Shown here one piece after another: positions 53,421 to 62,743 of a stretch of 64,000 nucleotides of DNA. This stretch comes from Pirellulaceae bacterium (GTDB taxonomy: Bacteria > Planctomycetota > Planctomycetia > Pirellulales > Pirellulaceae). Numbering within the stretch: position 1 is the stretch's first letter; every line of letters starts with the position of its first letter. The notes under the pieces were generated by a model. It was given only the letters and a program-made list of their open reading frames with translations, was not told the origin of the DNA and did no database searches. The DNA lies in assembly GCA_019636375.1 (NCBI GenBank), contig JAHBXS010000001.1, forward strand, positions 558,001-622,000, given 5' to 3'. The position numbers and the translations under genes are program-made.

Positions 53421-54287
53421 ATGTCCGCTGGATTGTCCGCGATGTCGATTGGCCGACTGGCCTCTTTGGCTTGTCACCTTGAGTGTGCAGCTCCGAAGGT
53501 CGGTAACGTGCATCGCGGAGCAGATTTTGCCGACGTGACGTTTTACGATTTCCTGGCGAGCGGTGAGATCGTCGGTGATGTGATTGACCGCAATCAGAGA
53601 AAACGGGTCGGCGAGAAAATTTTGGAATGCGTGCGGTGGACTCAGGCAGATATCGGATCGAACACCAATCTCGGAATTGTTTTGTTATTGGTGCCGTTAG
53701 CGGAAGGGGTCGCGGAGCCTGCCGCTCGTCGAATCGTGACTCCCGATCAAGTGGCTGAGGTCTTAGCGAGGTTGGATTCTAGAGATTCGGCTTGCGTCTA
53801 TGAGGCGATTCGTTTGGCAAAGCCTGGGGGGTTAAAACGGGTTGAAAAATTCGATGTTGAAGGCACCCCACCGATTTCGCTGCTGGACGCCATGGCGGTC
53901 GCTGCGAGTCATGACGATATCGCTAGGCAGTACGTGACCAATTTTCAAGATGTATTTGAAATCGCGACCGCCTTGGAGAAAATGGTGTCTTCGGGGATGG
54001 GCTTGATCGAAGCCATCGTTCGCGAACATGTGAATCGGCTTGCTCGATCCGGTGATTCGTTAATCGCAAGAAAGGGTGGAAGCGACTTATCGCGTCGGGC
54101 CCAAGGATTGGCTCAACGAGTCGTCGAAGTTGCGGAAAGCCGCGAGGATTATGAACGGGCATTGAGCGAGTTGGATTTTTGGTTGCGTGCCGATGGCAAT
54201 CGACGCAATCCCGGAACCACGGCAGATTTGATTGCAGGCGGTATTTTTGTTGGGTTGGTCAATAACCTGTTTCCTTTGAAGTTTTAG
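53421..54287 (+). CDS. CitG/MdcB-like triphosphoribosyl-dephospho-CoA synthase family protein
   Basis: A 288-residue helical protein with the CitG/MdcB pattern: LASLACHLECAAPKVGNVHRGADFADVTFYDFL, WTQADIGSNTNLGIVLLLVPLAEG, RLAKPGGLKRVEKFDV, LDAMAVAASHDDIARQY, DSLIARKGGSD and NPGTTADLIAGGIFVGL. CitG makes the prosthetic group precursor of citrate lyase, but no citrate or malonate lyase genes are present. In methylotrophs a homologue (Orf5) belongs to the tetrahydromethanopterin/methanofuran set, and here the next gene is a pterin enzyme. That context makes a C1-cofactor role more likely. Inference from memory. Confidence 0.82.
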   Translation: MSAGLSAMSIGRLASLACHLECAAPKVGNVHRGADFADVTFYDFLASGEIVGDVIDRNQRKRVGEKILECVRWTQADIGSNTNLGIVLLLVPLAEGVAEPAARRIVTPDQVAEVLARLDSRDSACVYEAIRLAKPGGLKRVEKFDVEGTPPISLLDAMAVAASHDDIARQYVTNFQDVFEIATALEKMVSSGMGLIEAIVREHVNRLARSGDSLIARKGGSDLSRRAQGLAQRVVEVAESREDYERALSELDFWLRADGNRRNPGTTADLIAGGIFVGLVNNLFPLKF

Positions 54288-54300
54288 AATCGAGTATTGG

Positions 54301-54816
54301 ATGGCGAGTGCAAACGGCTTGTATGTGGTGGAAGTCGAGAAGGAGGAACTGATTTTCAGTGCCGCTCATTTCATTACGTTTGGCGATAATATCTGCGAGA
54401 GCATCCACGGCCACAACTACCGGGTGCGATGCCGAGTCGAAGGTGAACTAAACGAGCATGGTTACGTGGTCGATTTTATTGCATTGCGGGACGCCCTTCA
54501 GCGGGTGACCAAGGATTTAGATCATCGCGTCTTGCTCCCGACACGTCATCCATCGATCAAGGTTGGCGAAGGGGAGTCGCCCCGTGAAGTGCAAGCGACT
54601 TTTAATGAGCGGCGTTGGGTTTTCCCCGTCGAAGACTGCGTTCTCTTGCCAATTTCTAACACGACGGCTGAGTTATTGGCTCAGCACATTTTTGATCAAC
54701 TGACTGAATTTTGGGCCGCTTGCGGAAATGGCCTGCGTCGCGTCGAGGTCGGAGTCGATGAAAATGAAGGGCAATGGGGCAGCTACGTTTGGATTTCCAC
54801 GACATCGCGGTCTTGA
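54301..54816 (+). CDS. 6-pyruvoyl-tetrahydropterin synthase / QueD family protein
   Basis: A 171-residue protein with zinc ligands His23 (AAHF), His36 and His38 (HGHNY), and Cys32 in the catalytic position. A C-terminal Glu lies in DENEGQWGSYVW. An insert around residues 85-110 is longer than in QueD. Members act on dihydroneopterin triphosphate to make pyruvoyl-tetrahydropterin, carboxy-tetrahydropterin or related pterins. It follows the CitG-like gene by 13 bases. It converges with the GTPase gene, sharing 34 bases of 3' end. Specificity is unresolved: queuosine, tetrahydropterin or methanopterin-type. Confidence 0.85.
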   Translation: MASANGLYVVEVEKEELIFSAAHFITFGDNICESIHGHNYRVRCRVEGELNEHGYVVDFIALRDALQRVTKDLDHRVLLPTRHPSIKVGEGESPREVQATFNERRWVFPVEDCVLLPISNTTAELLAQHIFDQLTEFWAACGNGLRRVEVGVDENEGQWGSYVWISTTSRS

Positions 54817-55772
54817 AGTTCGTGATCCCCTTTCACCACCGTTCCAGGGTGTACGGATGTCCCCCAGATGCGAGCGGTTTTCAGGTTCGCCGCGATGTCT
54901 TTGTGAATCAACTCGGCAAGATCGAGAACCGTACTCCCTTGCTTAAGTGAAAACGGCTTGTCCATGTCCGGTTCCTTTTTGGTCGGCAACTTCGTGTAGA
55001 CCCGAATGGCATTCATCGCTGCGTAGATCGCGTTGCGAAGCTCGTCGAGTCCCTGACCTGTTTCAGCAGAGATGATGAAACGCTCGAATGGAAATTCGAA
55101 TTCAGAATCGAAAAATTCTTGACGATCTGCCGCGTCTGGATCATCGATTTTGTTGGCGACCAAAATCGTTTTGGTATACGTTACGCCGATATCGTTCTCG
55201 TCAATGCACGTTTCCGGGCCGAACCGAGTTTTTGAATTTTGGAAGATTTTTAGAATGTCGTCGAGTTCTTGAGCTCCATCGTCATTGCCAAGGTCGAGAA
55301 ACAACGCGATCAAATCCGCCCCGCGAACAAGATTTTGGAGGCTGGGATCGAACACATCCCGTGTAATGGGCGGGGTGTCGATGATTTGCACGGCGACATC
55401 TTCCCAAGGCATCATCGCGGGTTGGACGGCGCGAGTCGTGAAAGGGTAGTCGCCGATTTCGGGAGTCGCGCGGGTCAGCTTGGAGAGAAGTTTACTTTTG
55501 CCAGTATTGGGGGCACCGATAAAAACGCATCTCCCGGCACCTTGGCGGGGAATTTTGGTCGAGCCTCGAGAGGGGCTGCTTTTCGCCTTGGCTATTTCAT
55601 CTTTTAGGCGGCTGATTTTTTGTTTCAGATCGGCCTGGAGTTTGTCAGTCCCCTTGTGCTTGGGGATTTCCTTGAGCATTTCTTGCAGGCAGGCAAATTC
55701 TTCTTCTGGGGTGCTGGCCTCGCGATAGCGCTGTTCGGCTTTGTGGTACTGTTGAGTGAGGTTTGCAGGCAT
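54783..55772 (-). CDS. TGS-domain GTPase (Obg/DRG-like)
   Basis: A 329-residue protein. The N-terminal helical region is Lys-rich (residues 1-75). The G-domain has G1 GAPNTGKSKLL, TTRAVQPAMM (G2), DTPP (G3, instead of DxPG) and NKID (G4). The C-terminal TGS domain is near residues 250-329 (RVYTKLP, PFSLKQGSTVLDLAELIHKDI, ARIWG). This is the DRG/Rbg layout, implicated in ribosome or translation-factor biology. Its stop lies inside the 3' end of the PTPS gene (34-base convergent overlap). Confidence 0.9.
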   Translation of the reverse strand: MPANLTQQYHKAEQRYREASTPEEEFACLQEMLKEIPKHKGTDKLQADLKQKISRLKDEIAKAKSSPSRGSTKIPRQGAGRCVFIGAPNTGKSKLLSKLTRATPEIGDYPFTTRAVQPAMMPWEDVAVQIIDTPPITRDVFDPSLQNLVRGADLIALFLDLGNDDGAQELDDILKIFQNSKTRFGPETCIDENDIGVTYTKTILVANKIDDPDAADRQEFFDSEFEFPFERFIISAETGQGLDELRNAIYAAMNAIRVYTKLPTKKEPDMDKPFSLKQGSTVLDLAELIHKDIAANLKTARIWGTSVHPGTVVKGDHELQDRDVVEIQT

Positions 55773-55920
55773 GATGTTGGAAGTTAGATCGAAAATAAAA
55801 ACTGCGGTTGTAGGCTGCGGAACGAGACTTCTGAAGTAACTGTCTGGCTACCATACCACGAAGCCGCTGAGGAACATTTTAGCCGAAGTTGAAAATTTTT
55901 GCTGCGTGAAGAGAAGTGAC

Positions 55921-55952
55921 AAAAAAAGCCCGGACCTAATGGACCGGGCTTT
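55921..55952 (-). terminator. Rho-independent terminator after the secreted Cys-rich gene
   Basis: AAAGCCCGG (55925-55933) pairs with CCGGGCTTT (55944-55952), with inner CC/GG pairing. Read on the minus strand it ends in a run of seven T, matching the minus-strand gene that ends at 55980. Confidence 0.8.
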
Positions 55953-55979
55953 GCGAAACGTTTCAGGAGAATCGGAATT

Positions 55980-56957
55980 CTACCAACTTTGTGATTTCCA
56001 ACCTGCATTTGCGTTGACATCTCCCGACGAGCGTGGCGTTGCAGCAGGTCTAAACGAGCCAAACGATTCGGACTCCACAGGGCTCTTGGTCGCCGCTGGC
56101 GAGGCCCACTCAGTAATCGGTGTCGCATGGCTAGCGAGTCGAACCGGAGAATAATCCCAAGTGTTCATGATTGGGTTCTCAGCCGATCGAGGAGGAGGTG
56201 CGTTGAAGTTCGTGACATTGTGTGCACCGTCGAGCACGCGACGTTGGTAACTGTTGGGATTGATTTCAGGAGACAAATCTGCCGGGACCGTAATGGCTGG
56301 CGTTGGCGACATCGAAGGCCCTGAGGTGTAGGTTTCTGTTGAGCCAATAGTACCGCTCGGCACAACATAACTTGTCGATGGTGTCATCGTCATTGTCGGA
56401 GAAATGTTGCACGTCGTGCAACCTGGTACCGACATCGTGGTCGGAATTGAAGGCGGCATCGATGCTGGGACTTCGCAAGTTGGACAGGTGTTGCAAGAGT
56501 TGCAGTCTTGAGTGACGTAGGTCACGGGAACCTTGTAAGTCTCTTGGCGGTACACAGGCCGATAGGTCGTGTAGGGAACCTGTTTCATTTGCCAGGTGTA
56601 AGAAGTGCAAGGCTTCATGCACGTCACGGTACAACCCGTGCACGGGTCCGTATTGGTTACTGGGCGGTACTGGGTCACAGGAACTTTTTCCCATGAAGTG
56701 CGATAGGCAGTTTGCGGAACATAGTTCACGACTGTTCGCGAGCAGGTTTGCTGGCAAGTGACTTGGCATTGACCAGGTTGCAGGCAAGCCATTTGATTGG
56801 GATTGCCCCAGGTGCTTGCGTTGCGGTTTAAGCACGACTTATTGCGTAGCCCTCGCATCCAATCCAGGAGCGGTCCGGCTTCTGCCGTCGGCAACGTCCA
56901 GCAGATCTGGGTGAGCGCCAAGACGCTAACGATCGCTGCGGTTTTCAAAAATCTCAT
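55980..56957 (-). CDS. Secreted Cys/Thr/Tyr-rich planctomycete protein (YTV-like repeats)
   Basis: A 325-residue protein with a signal peptide (FLKTAAIVSVLALTQICWTLPTAEA). The mature N-terminal part is rich in Cys pairs (CQVTCQQTC, CTGCTVTC, CNSCNTC) and has repeating Tyr/Val/Pro phrases such as VPYTTYRPVYRQETYKVPVTYV, recalling the planctomycete YTV repeat. A Pro/Ser/Thr-rich tail follows. Such proteins are thought to be extracellular structural or wall proteins, possibly disulfide-linked. ATG 56957 is set by GGAG eight bases upstream; a longer frame to 56996 is unlikely. Confidence 0.85.
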   Translation of the reverse strand: MRFLKTAAIVSVLALTQICWTLPTAEAGPLLDWMRGLRNKSCLNRNASTWGNPNQMACLQPGQCQVTCQQTCSRTVVNYVPQTAYRTSWEKVPVTQYRPVTNTDPCTGCTVTCMKPCTSYTWQMKQVPYTTYRPVYRQETYKVPVTYVTQDCNSCNTCPTCEVPASMPPSIPTTMSVPGCTTCNISPTMTMTPSTSYVVPSGTIGSTETYTSGPSMSPTPAITVPADLSPEINPNSYQRRVLDGAHNVTNFNAPPPRSAENPIMNTWDYSPVRLASHATPITEWASPAATKSPVESESFGSFRPAATPRSSGDVNANAGWKSQSW

Positions 56958-57441
56958 TGAACTAACTCCAAGTTGGTGGTGCATTGATCCACGCACATTT
57001 AAAAGTAGATTTCCTAAAGACGATGGCCAAAACTAAAGCGCAGAGTCCAAGGAACTAATTGCGAAATACAAGTTGGTGAAAAGTTAAGCCAAAAATTGAA
57101 ACAAAAAAGGGTAAAAACAACAGGTTGTAAAAAATTCGGTCCAGTAAGGTTCGGTTGTATGGACTAGCGAATTTGGGGAATTGAATAATCAAGTATTTCC
57201 CAGATTGAAATCGTACGCCCCGTCTGATACGGATGAATCGCGAAAAGGTTCATGGGCTTGGAATGGCTGCAGACCGCTAGCGTTCGCGGTAGTTTGGGGG
57301 AGTTTTAGAAGATTTACCAATAAGTTGAAATTTAACGAAAGATTTGACTGTTCCGATTCCGATGAGTTTGAGGACGATGGACCGAATGTAGTTCTCGGCG
57401 CTCCATAAACCTCCTGGGATTAACACGAAAGAAACGAAGCC
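56958..57441. other. Divergent intergenic region of about 480 bases
   Basis: It contains the promoters of two exported-protein genes. The only open frame (57181-57408, TTG start, 75 residues) lacks a ribosome site and coding character, so I do not call it. The region 57050-57150 is AT-rich. No RNA gene seen. Confidence 0.45.
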
Positions 57442-58803
57442 ATGCGTTTAACAATTCTTCGAATTGGCATAATGGCAGCCTGTGCCGTGTGGGCCTTGCC
57501 GACCATGGGTCAAATGCAACAACGACAAATCACGCCGCAGGCTCAAGCGATGGTCCGCAACGTGCAGCCAAATCAAGTCCGCCAGCCCGGAATGGATACC
57601 GGCCAAGTGACCCAGGCTCGCGTCGAACGCATGTCGAGTCAACCGGTAGGCACCAACCGCGTTGCCCCAACTCGCTATGTTCCAAATCATGCTCGATATC
57701 AAGAAGGTTCAATCGCGGCTCCAATGGGTTCCAGTATGGAACCTGTCCCTCAAAGCTACCAAGGTGTCGGCGGTCCACGTGTCGTTGGCGGACCATCGTC
57801 AGCGAGTTGCGCCAGCTGCTCAGGCGGCTACCTTCAAGGGGAATCAGTTTACGGTGGCTGCGATTCGTGCGGAGATTACTCCGGATACGGTCGCGGCTGT
57901 GGTGTCGATAGTTATTTCGACGGATGCTGTGATCGCGGCGGTTGTCCGGAAGGACTAGCCGATTGTTGGCTAGGAAAACTCGGTCTATTGCTGTATCGGG
58001 GCGAGTATTTCGCCGGAGCACATGGCTTCCATGCGCCTGCCTTTCAGCCAGGAACCGCGAACAACTTGTTTCAAGATAGCAGTTTCGGATTTCACTACGG
58101 GGCGAACCTAGGTGTTCCACTTTGTCGGATTACTTGCGGCCTTTTATCGGGTCAAATCGGTATCCGCTCTGTTCATTCAGATTTTTCGGGAATGCCATTT
58201 TCCGACAGTGACCGGCATCAGTTGTTTTTCACGACCGGTTTGTATCGACGAGTAGATCATGGTTTGCAGTTGGGCGTCGTTGCCGACTTCATGGAAGAAT
58301 CCTGGTTTGTGGACTCGTCGTTGGTTCAAATCCGCGGTGAGACTTCGTGGGTATTCTACGGCGGCAATCAACTTGGATTTCGTTTTACCAAGAACGTGCA
58401 AGATGATGTGGGCTCTGGCGTATTGAATAACGTACCTGTTAATAATCTGATTACGAGTAGCTTCGAATCGTATCGCTTTTTCTACCGACAAATAGGTTTT
58501 GAAGGAGCCGGATTTTCAGATTGGTTTCTCGGATGGTCAGAAGACAGTCATTTCATCGGTGGAATTGACTTTGACGTGCCCATTACGGAACGAACTGCAT
58601 TGCAGTCTTCGTTCACCTATTTCCTTCCGCAGGACGACGCTCAACGCTTCCCTGGTGGCGGCAACGCTGCCGAGGCTTGGAATATTTCGGTCGGGTTTGT
58701 ATTCCGTCCTCAAGGGCGCTGCTACTACCAAAATTACGACCGCCCAATGTTTGGTGTTGCCGACAATGGAACGATGGTCCTGCGACGAGGAACTCAACAG
58801 TAG
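57442..58803 (+). CDS. Exported outer-membrane beta-barrel-like protein (planctomycete type)
   Basis: A 453-residue protein with a signal peptide (LTILRIGIMAACAVWALPTMG), a Gln-rich segment (residues ~25-60), a Cys/Gly-rich spacer (SCASCSGGYL, GGCDSCGDYSGYGRGCG, GCCDRGGCPEG) and a C-terminal ~290-residue region of alternating hydrophobic/polar beta strands with aromatic girdle residues (GLQLGVVADFMEESWFVDSSL, IGGIDFDVPITERTALQSSFTYF). This is an outer-membrane barrel candidate of a planctomycete DUF family (DUF6666-like from memory). A terminator hairpin follows. Confidence 0.8.
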   Translation: MRLTILRIGIMAACAVWALPTMGQMQQRQITPQAQAMVRNVQPNQVRQPGMDTGQVTQARVERMSSQPVGTNRVAPTRYVPNHARYQEGSIAAPMGSSMEPVPQSYQGVGGPRVVGGPSSASCASCSGGYLQGESVYGGCDSCGDYSGYGRGCGVDSYFDGCCDRGGCPEGLADCWLGKLGLLLYRGEYFAGAHGFHAPAFQPGTANNLFQDSSFGFHYGANLGVPLCRITCGLLSGQIGIRSVHSDFSGMPFSDSDRHQLFFTTGLYRRVDHGLQLGVVADFMEESWFVDSSLVQIRGETSWVFYGGNQLGFRFTKNVQDDVGSGVLNNVPVNNLITSSFESYRFFYRQIGFEGAGFSDWFLGWSEDSHFIGGIDFDVPITERTALQSSFTYFLPQDDAQRFPGGGNAAEAWNISVGFVFRPQGRCYYQNYDRPMFGVADNGTMVLRRGTQQ

Positions 58804-58865
58804 AATTCAAGCAACGAGTATCGAATTCAATCGCAAATCGTGTTGAGCAATTAATGTGAAACCGC

Positions 58866-58910
58866 AAGGCGTTGGCCGTGGATAGAAATCCATTGCCAAC
58901 GCCTTTTTCT
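58866..58910. terminator. Rho-independent terminator between convergent genes
   Basis: AAGGCGTTGGC (58866-58876) pairs with GCCAACGCCTT (58895-58905); the inner TGGAT/ATCCA extends the stem around an AGAA loop. TTTCT follows on the plus strand, so it ends the outer-membrane protein transcript. Confidence 0.85.
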
Positions 58911-58919
58911 ATGAACTCA

Positions 58920-59720
58920 TCAGAATTTTTTCTGCGGTTTGCTCAATCGTTGTGTTACGAACTCGGCGACGTTTTTCCGTACCAACGGGTCACGCCATAG
59001 AGCGGCAACTTCTTTTCCGAAAGCGGCGTTTGTTTCTCGAATCCTCTCGAGTAAGGTTTTGCGAATTTGCGATTTGGTAAGCCTAAAAACCGAATCGGGA
59101 ATTTGGAGATAGTTTTTTGCGATCGCGGTTGCTTCCGTCAAAACCTCTTCGGGACTTGCTAAAGAGTCAGCCAATCCAGCTTCCAAAGCTGCCTCGTCCA
59201 TAAACGAGGCCCCGCTCGTAACGACTTGTTGAAAGAACTGCGGTGACACCGCAAATCGAAACGTCTCCAACCCCTCGGCGGGCAACGCCAGTCCAACCCG
59301 CAGTTCCGGCATTCCAATTTGAGCGCCACGAGCCAATACTCGATAGTCACCACCAGAGGCGACCACACACCCCCCGGCCAGCGCGTGGCCACTGATCGCG
59401 GAAATGAGCGGTTTGGGGAAACGAACCACGCGTAGAAACATCTGCCGAATCGCCGGTAAAAACTCGTCAACATATTCGAGCGGCTCAGCAACGAGTCGTT
59501 TTAAGTCAACACCTGCGGAAAAAACCCGAGAGTTACCCGTTAAGATCACAACCTTAACATCCGCGTCATCAGCGAGGGTCGCCAAAACACGATCCAGTTC
59601 GTTGCAGAACTCTAGGTTCATGGCGTTGACCTTACCGTTGGCCATCGTCACGAGTTGAATGCCGGGCTCGATTTCACGCGTGAGAATCAAGTTTGACGCA
59701 TTGGTCGGTTCGATTCCCAT
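58920..59720 (-). CDS. Enoyl-CoA hydratase/isomerase family protein
   Basis: A 266-residue crotonase-fold protein with the oxyanion-hole segments FSAGVDLKRL (residues ~67-76) and ISGHALAGGCVVA, followed by GMPELRVGLALP. The two catalytic Glu positions of true hydratases are not clear: the region reads MPELRVGLALPAEGLETF, so it may be an isomerase or a different CoA enzyme. It lies four bases downstream of the MFS transporter gene and is surely cotranscribed with it. Confidence 0.88.
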   Translation of the reverse strand: MGIEPTNASNLILTREIEPGIQLVTMANGKVNAMNLEFCNELDRVLATLADDADVKVVILTGNSRVFSAGVDLKRLVAEPLEYVDEFLPAIRQMFLRVVRFPKPLISAISGHALAGGCVVASGGDYRVLARGAQIGMPELRVGLALPAEGLETFRFAVSPQFFQQVVTSGASFMDEAALEAGLADSLASPEEVLTEATAIAKNYLQIPDSVFRLTKSQIRKTLLERIRETNAAFGKEVAALWRDPLVRKNVAEFVTQRLSKPQKKF

Positions 59721-59724
59721 CGGA

Positions 59725-61338
59725 TTAGTGACCAGAACCCGTCGCGAGTTCGTTCGGTCGATAGCCGCCCCGATTTTGGAAATAGGCGATCAAAATCAAG
59801 TAACAAACCAGCATCACTGCGGGGAAGACGGTGACTTTCGCGAGGGCTCCCTGTTTGGCTTCCTTGATGACCTGGGAGACTTGAGCCTTTTGCTCTTCCG
59901 GCAAAATTTTGATTCGCTCTTCGTCAACCGCATCATACTGCCCCAAGAAAAACGTGTCCGTCTTCGAGATTTTCGAGTACTCGACGTTTAAATCGCTGGC
60001 TGCGACCACTGCCGCTTTTGCCGAATCCTCTTGCATTTTTCCGATCAAGGGTCCGCCGATAATGCCTACGGTCAACATACCAATCCCTGCAATGGCATTG
60101 AGTGTCAAAGCCCCTCCCTTGGGGTATTGCTCGGCAACAACGCCGAGCATCGTTGGCCAGAAGTAGGTCTTGCCAATTCCGTAGAGCGTTGCGGCTGCAA
60201 AAATGAATACAAATGACTGAGCGATAGACAGCGAATACAGACCGATGATTGCCAATATCGAGCAAGTTGCTAAGAGCCCGAGCGGAGTTAGGCGTTCTAC
60301 TACAGGCCCGACGAAAAATCGGAGGCACATCATGATGGCCGATGTATAGATCAATACCCATAGCGGGTTGAATCCCATCGCCTTCATCGGCTCCTCCATG
60401 ATCCCTGTGATGGCAGCGTCAGTTCCTAACTCCGTCGTCGCGAGCGGCATCATGATCAAGCACAAAAAGATCATCATTGGCCGCCCCAAAGACTTGCAGT
60501 AGACGCCGTACGCAACAGCCAAGACAGCAACCGAGCCATAGATGATGTAGTTCGCCGTGGTGGGGTTGCCAACAAAATCGGCCAAGTTAACGACCTCAGC
60601 CATCTGCTTGATAATCAAAAATAACGCGATCGCCGCTCCGAAGAATCCGAACTCCCCCAGCATTTCCCGGTAGGAAGCCCCACCTGCCACTCGTTCACTC
60701 ACCGGGAAGTGGGCAAATGCGAGCATGACCAGATAAATCATTGCCGGAATTGCGATGATGTAGATTAGAATCCGCCAATCTTCGGTTGCCGTCGAACCTA
60801 AACCGATGGTAATCAATCCCCCCAAAACCAATCCGCCGGGCCAACCCGCATGGAGAATATTCAACCATTTCGTCTTGGCGTGACGATACATCGTCGCGAC
60901 CACGGGATTAATAAATGCCTCCACGGTTCCATTCGCCAAACCCAGAACAATCGAACCATAAGTGAGGTAACGCAAACCGGCCTCACGTGCGATTTTGAGT
61001 TCTTCTTCTCCGAGTCCCGTTTGCTTGACCAATGAATAGGCATAAATCGCAAACGCCGCGTAAATCGCGTAGCAAACGAAACTGAAGAGCATCGCCACGC
61101 GATAACCAACACGGTCGATCACCAAACTGAAGAGGATAATGCTGATCGCGAAGGGCCAGATACCATGTCCGAACAGGGTTTGGACCTGGACCTTGTCGAG
61201 ATTAAAATCTGCTGGCCACATATCCGGCGTGTTGACCATGAACGCGCGAGTGATGAAGGCAAACGCCGTGGTTACCAACGCTATGAAGCACCCCCAGAAC
61301 AAAAGGGGGTTGGAATTGTTCTCGTCGCGCTCACTCAT
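59725..61338 (-). CDS. Major facilitator superfamily transporter
   Basis: A 537-residue protein with about twelve membrane helices, a motif-A-like loop (LVIDRVGYRVAMLFSF) and HAGWPGGLVLGG in the N-half. It resembles FucP-type sugar or organic-anion symporters more than drug pumps. An extra soluble segment with DEERIKILPEEQKAQVSQVIKEAKQG sits before the final helix. It is the first gene of a two-gene minus-strand operon with the enoyl-CoA hydratase-like gene (four bases apart), so it may import a substrate for that enzyme. Confidence 0.88.
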   Translation of the reverse strand: MSERDENNSNPLLFWGCFIALVTTAFAFITRAFMVNTPDMWPADFNLDKVQVQTLFGHGIWPFAISIILFSLVIDRVGYRVAMLFSFVCYAIYAAFAIYAYSLVKQTGLGEEELKIAREAGLRYLTYGSIVLGLANGTVEAFINPVVATMYRHAKTKWLNILHAGWPGGLVLGGLITIGLGSTATEDWRILIYIIAIPAMIYLVMLAFAHFPVSERVAGGASYREMLGEFGFFGAAIALFLIIKQMAEVVNLADFVGNPTTANYIIYGSVAVLAVAYGVYCKSLGRPMMIFLCLIMMPLATTELGTDAAITGIMEEPMKAMGFNPLWVLIYTSAIMMCLRFFVGPVVERLTPLGLLATCSILAIIGLYSLSIAQSFVFIFAAATLYGIGKTYFWPTMLGVVAEQYPKGGALTLNAIAGIGMLTVGIIGGPLIGKMQEDSAKAAVVAASDLNVEYSKISKTDTFFLGQYDAVDEERIKILPEEQKAQVSQVIKEAKQGALAKVTVFPAVMLVCYLILIAYFQNRGGYRPNELATGSGH

Positions 61339-61617
61339 GGACGTTTTCCTTTTTTGATTGCCCTAGATTGATAACCGGCTTAAATAGCTGTTAAGCTACC
61401 GTGAAGAAGTACACTAGCAACGACCGCTGTCTCCGTCAAGTCGCCAAACGGATAGGACCCGAAGTCTGCGATTTCAATTAATGAAGCGGAACGAGAGGGT
61501 TAGGCACTAAATTTTTGATTTCTGTTCCCAACAAAGAATGGAAGTTCGGGGACGGAGTGCAGAAAAACGGTCGAGCGAATTCGCCAAAACAAAAAGTTTG
61601 AAGGTTCGGGCTGAATT

Positions 61618-61920
61618 ATGAGAAGCATCCGCAATTTCAGGTCACTACTCGTCGGGGCATTGTTGACCATCGGGTTCGTGCTGTTTCTCGTTTTGAATCA
61701 CGGCTACAGTATTTTGGTGACTTTTGGTTTGTTGCTGATCGGGCTACCTGTTGCATTGCTGTTTCTAATGTTCAACAACCCCAAACACTCTGAAGATTTA
61801 GATTGGGGAATGGTGTTAGCAACTCCATTTTGCACGGCACTTTGGCCTTTATTTGTATTTGTTCTGATCCTGAGCCGGCCCTGGAAAGACAAGGCATGGG
61901 TCGAACGAGTAATCGATTGA
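61618..61920 (+). CDS. Small membrane protein of unknown function
   Basis: A 100-residue protein with helices at LLVGALLTIGFVLFLVLNHG, ILVTFGLLLIGLPVALLFLMF and TALWPLFVFVLILS. No clear ribosome site precedes ATG 61618. The coding character is moderate. It lies 27 bases before the PF04307-like gene and could share its transcript. Confidence 0.6.
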   Translation: MRSIRNFRSLLVGALLTIGFVLFLVLNHGYSILVTFGLLLIGLPVALLFLMFNNPKHSEDLDWGMVLATPFCTALWPLFVFVLILSRPWKDKAWVERVID

Positions 61921-61946
61921 TACTTTTTTTCATGTGTTAATACGAT

Positions 61947-62588
61947 ATGACGACCCCAGAGCATACTTTGATGGGAATCCACGCGGCGTTTGCGTTGGGA
62001 TGGCACCGGGCTCTTGGTTGGTCGGCGGTCGTGATGGCGGGTGTTGCGTCGAACGTCCCGGATTGGGACGGTCTGCCGATGCTCTTCGACATGTCGCGTT
62101 TCGAGGTGGGACATCGGGTGTGGGGACACAATATCTTCGCGATCTTTTTGTCATCGCTGGTATTAGGATGGACTCAATATCGCTTCCATTGGATTGAAAG
62201 TGTTGCAAATTGGATTGAAGGAAAAATTCCCAGCTTGGCAACGGAGTTACCTGTGACTCCTCATTCTTCGAATAGAATTGGCTTGATCGCCCTGGCAGGG
62301 GTCGCGATGTTCGCGCAGTTACTGCACTTGCCCTGTGACATGGTCGTGTCTGGTGGGAATGGGCTTACGGATTGGGAAATCCGACCGTTCTGGCCGTTGT
62401 CAAAAGCTGGCTATGTGTTCCCCATGATTCCCTGGGGCGATGTGGGACCCACCGTCATTCTGATGTCCGGAGTTATTTGCTCGGCCAAATGGCCAGCACA
62501 CTTATCAAAGGTATCTTTGATTACGCTGCTCGTTCTATGCGTCTATTTGTTGGGGCGTGCATGGATGAGAGGCATTCTATTTGTGTAA
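61947..62588 (+). CDS. YdjM/PF04307-like membrane-bound metal-dependent hydrolase
   Basis: A 213-residue protein with membrane helices and conserved His/Asp positions: TPEHTLMGIHAAFALGWHRALG, SNVPDWDGLPMLFD, HRVWGHNIFAIFLSSLV, LLHLPCDMVVSGGNG and EIRPFWPLS. The pattern H...PDxD...H..H...D is that of the YdjM/DUF457 family of membrane-embedded hydrolases. Biological role uncertain. It diverges in strand from the downstream minus gene. Confidence 0.82.
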   Translation: MTTPEHTLMGIHAAFALGWHRALGWSAVVMAGVASNVPDWDGLPMLFDMSRFEVGHRVWGHNIFAIFLSSLVLGWTQYRFHWIESVANWIEGKIPSLATELPVTPHSSNRIGLIALAGVAMFAQLLHLPCDMVVSGGNGLTDWEIRPFWPLSKAGYVFPMIPWGDVGPTVILMSGVICSAKWPAHLSKVSLITLLVLCVYLLGRAWMRGILFV

Positions 62589-62655
62589 TTCGATGCCTGC
62601 ATGACGACTTCCCGATCTTCAAAGCCGTTGACCGAGGGCTAAAGAAAAGGGGATT

Positions 62656-62697
62656 GAAAAAAAAGAATCAGCCGGAGGTTTGTACCGTCCGGCTGAT
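62656..62697 (-). terminator. Rho-independent terminator for the minus-strand gene to the right
   Basis: ATCAGCCGGA (62667-62676) pairs with TCCGGCTGAT (62688-62697). On the minus strand the stem is followed by a T-run (complement of the A-rich 62656-62666). It ends the gene that stops at 62744. Confidence 0.85.
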
Positions 62698-62743
62698 GGA
62701 AAATCAAGTTGTTTGCAAACTCATTTTTTTTGCAAACTGACTT

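Noticed and set aside
57181-57408. 75-residue ORF in the intergenic region
   Set aside because: TTG start, no ribosome site, no family or membrane signal and low coding character.
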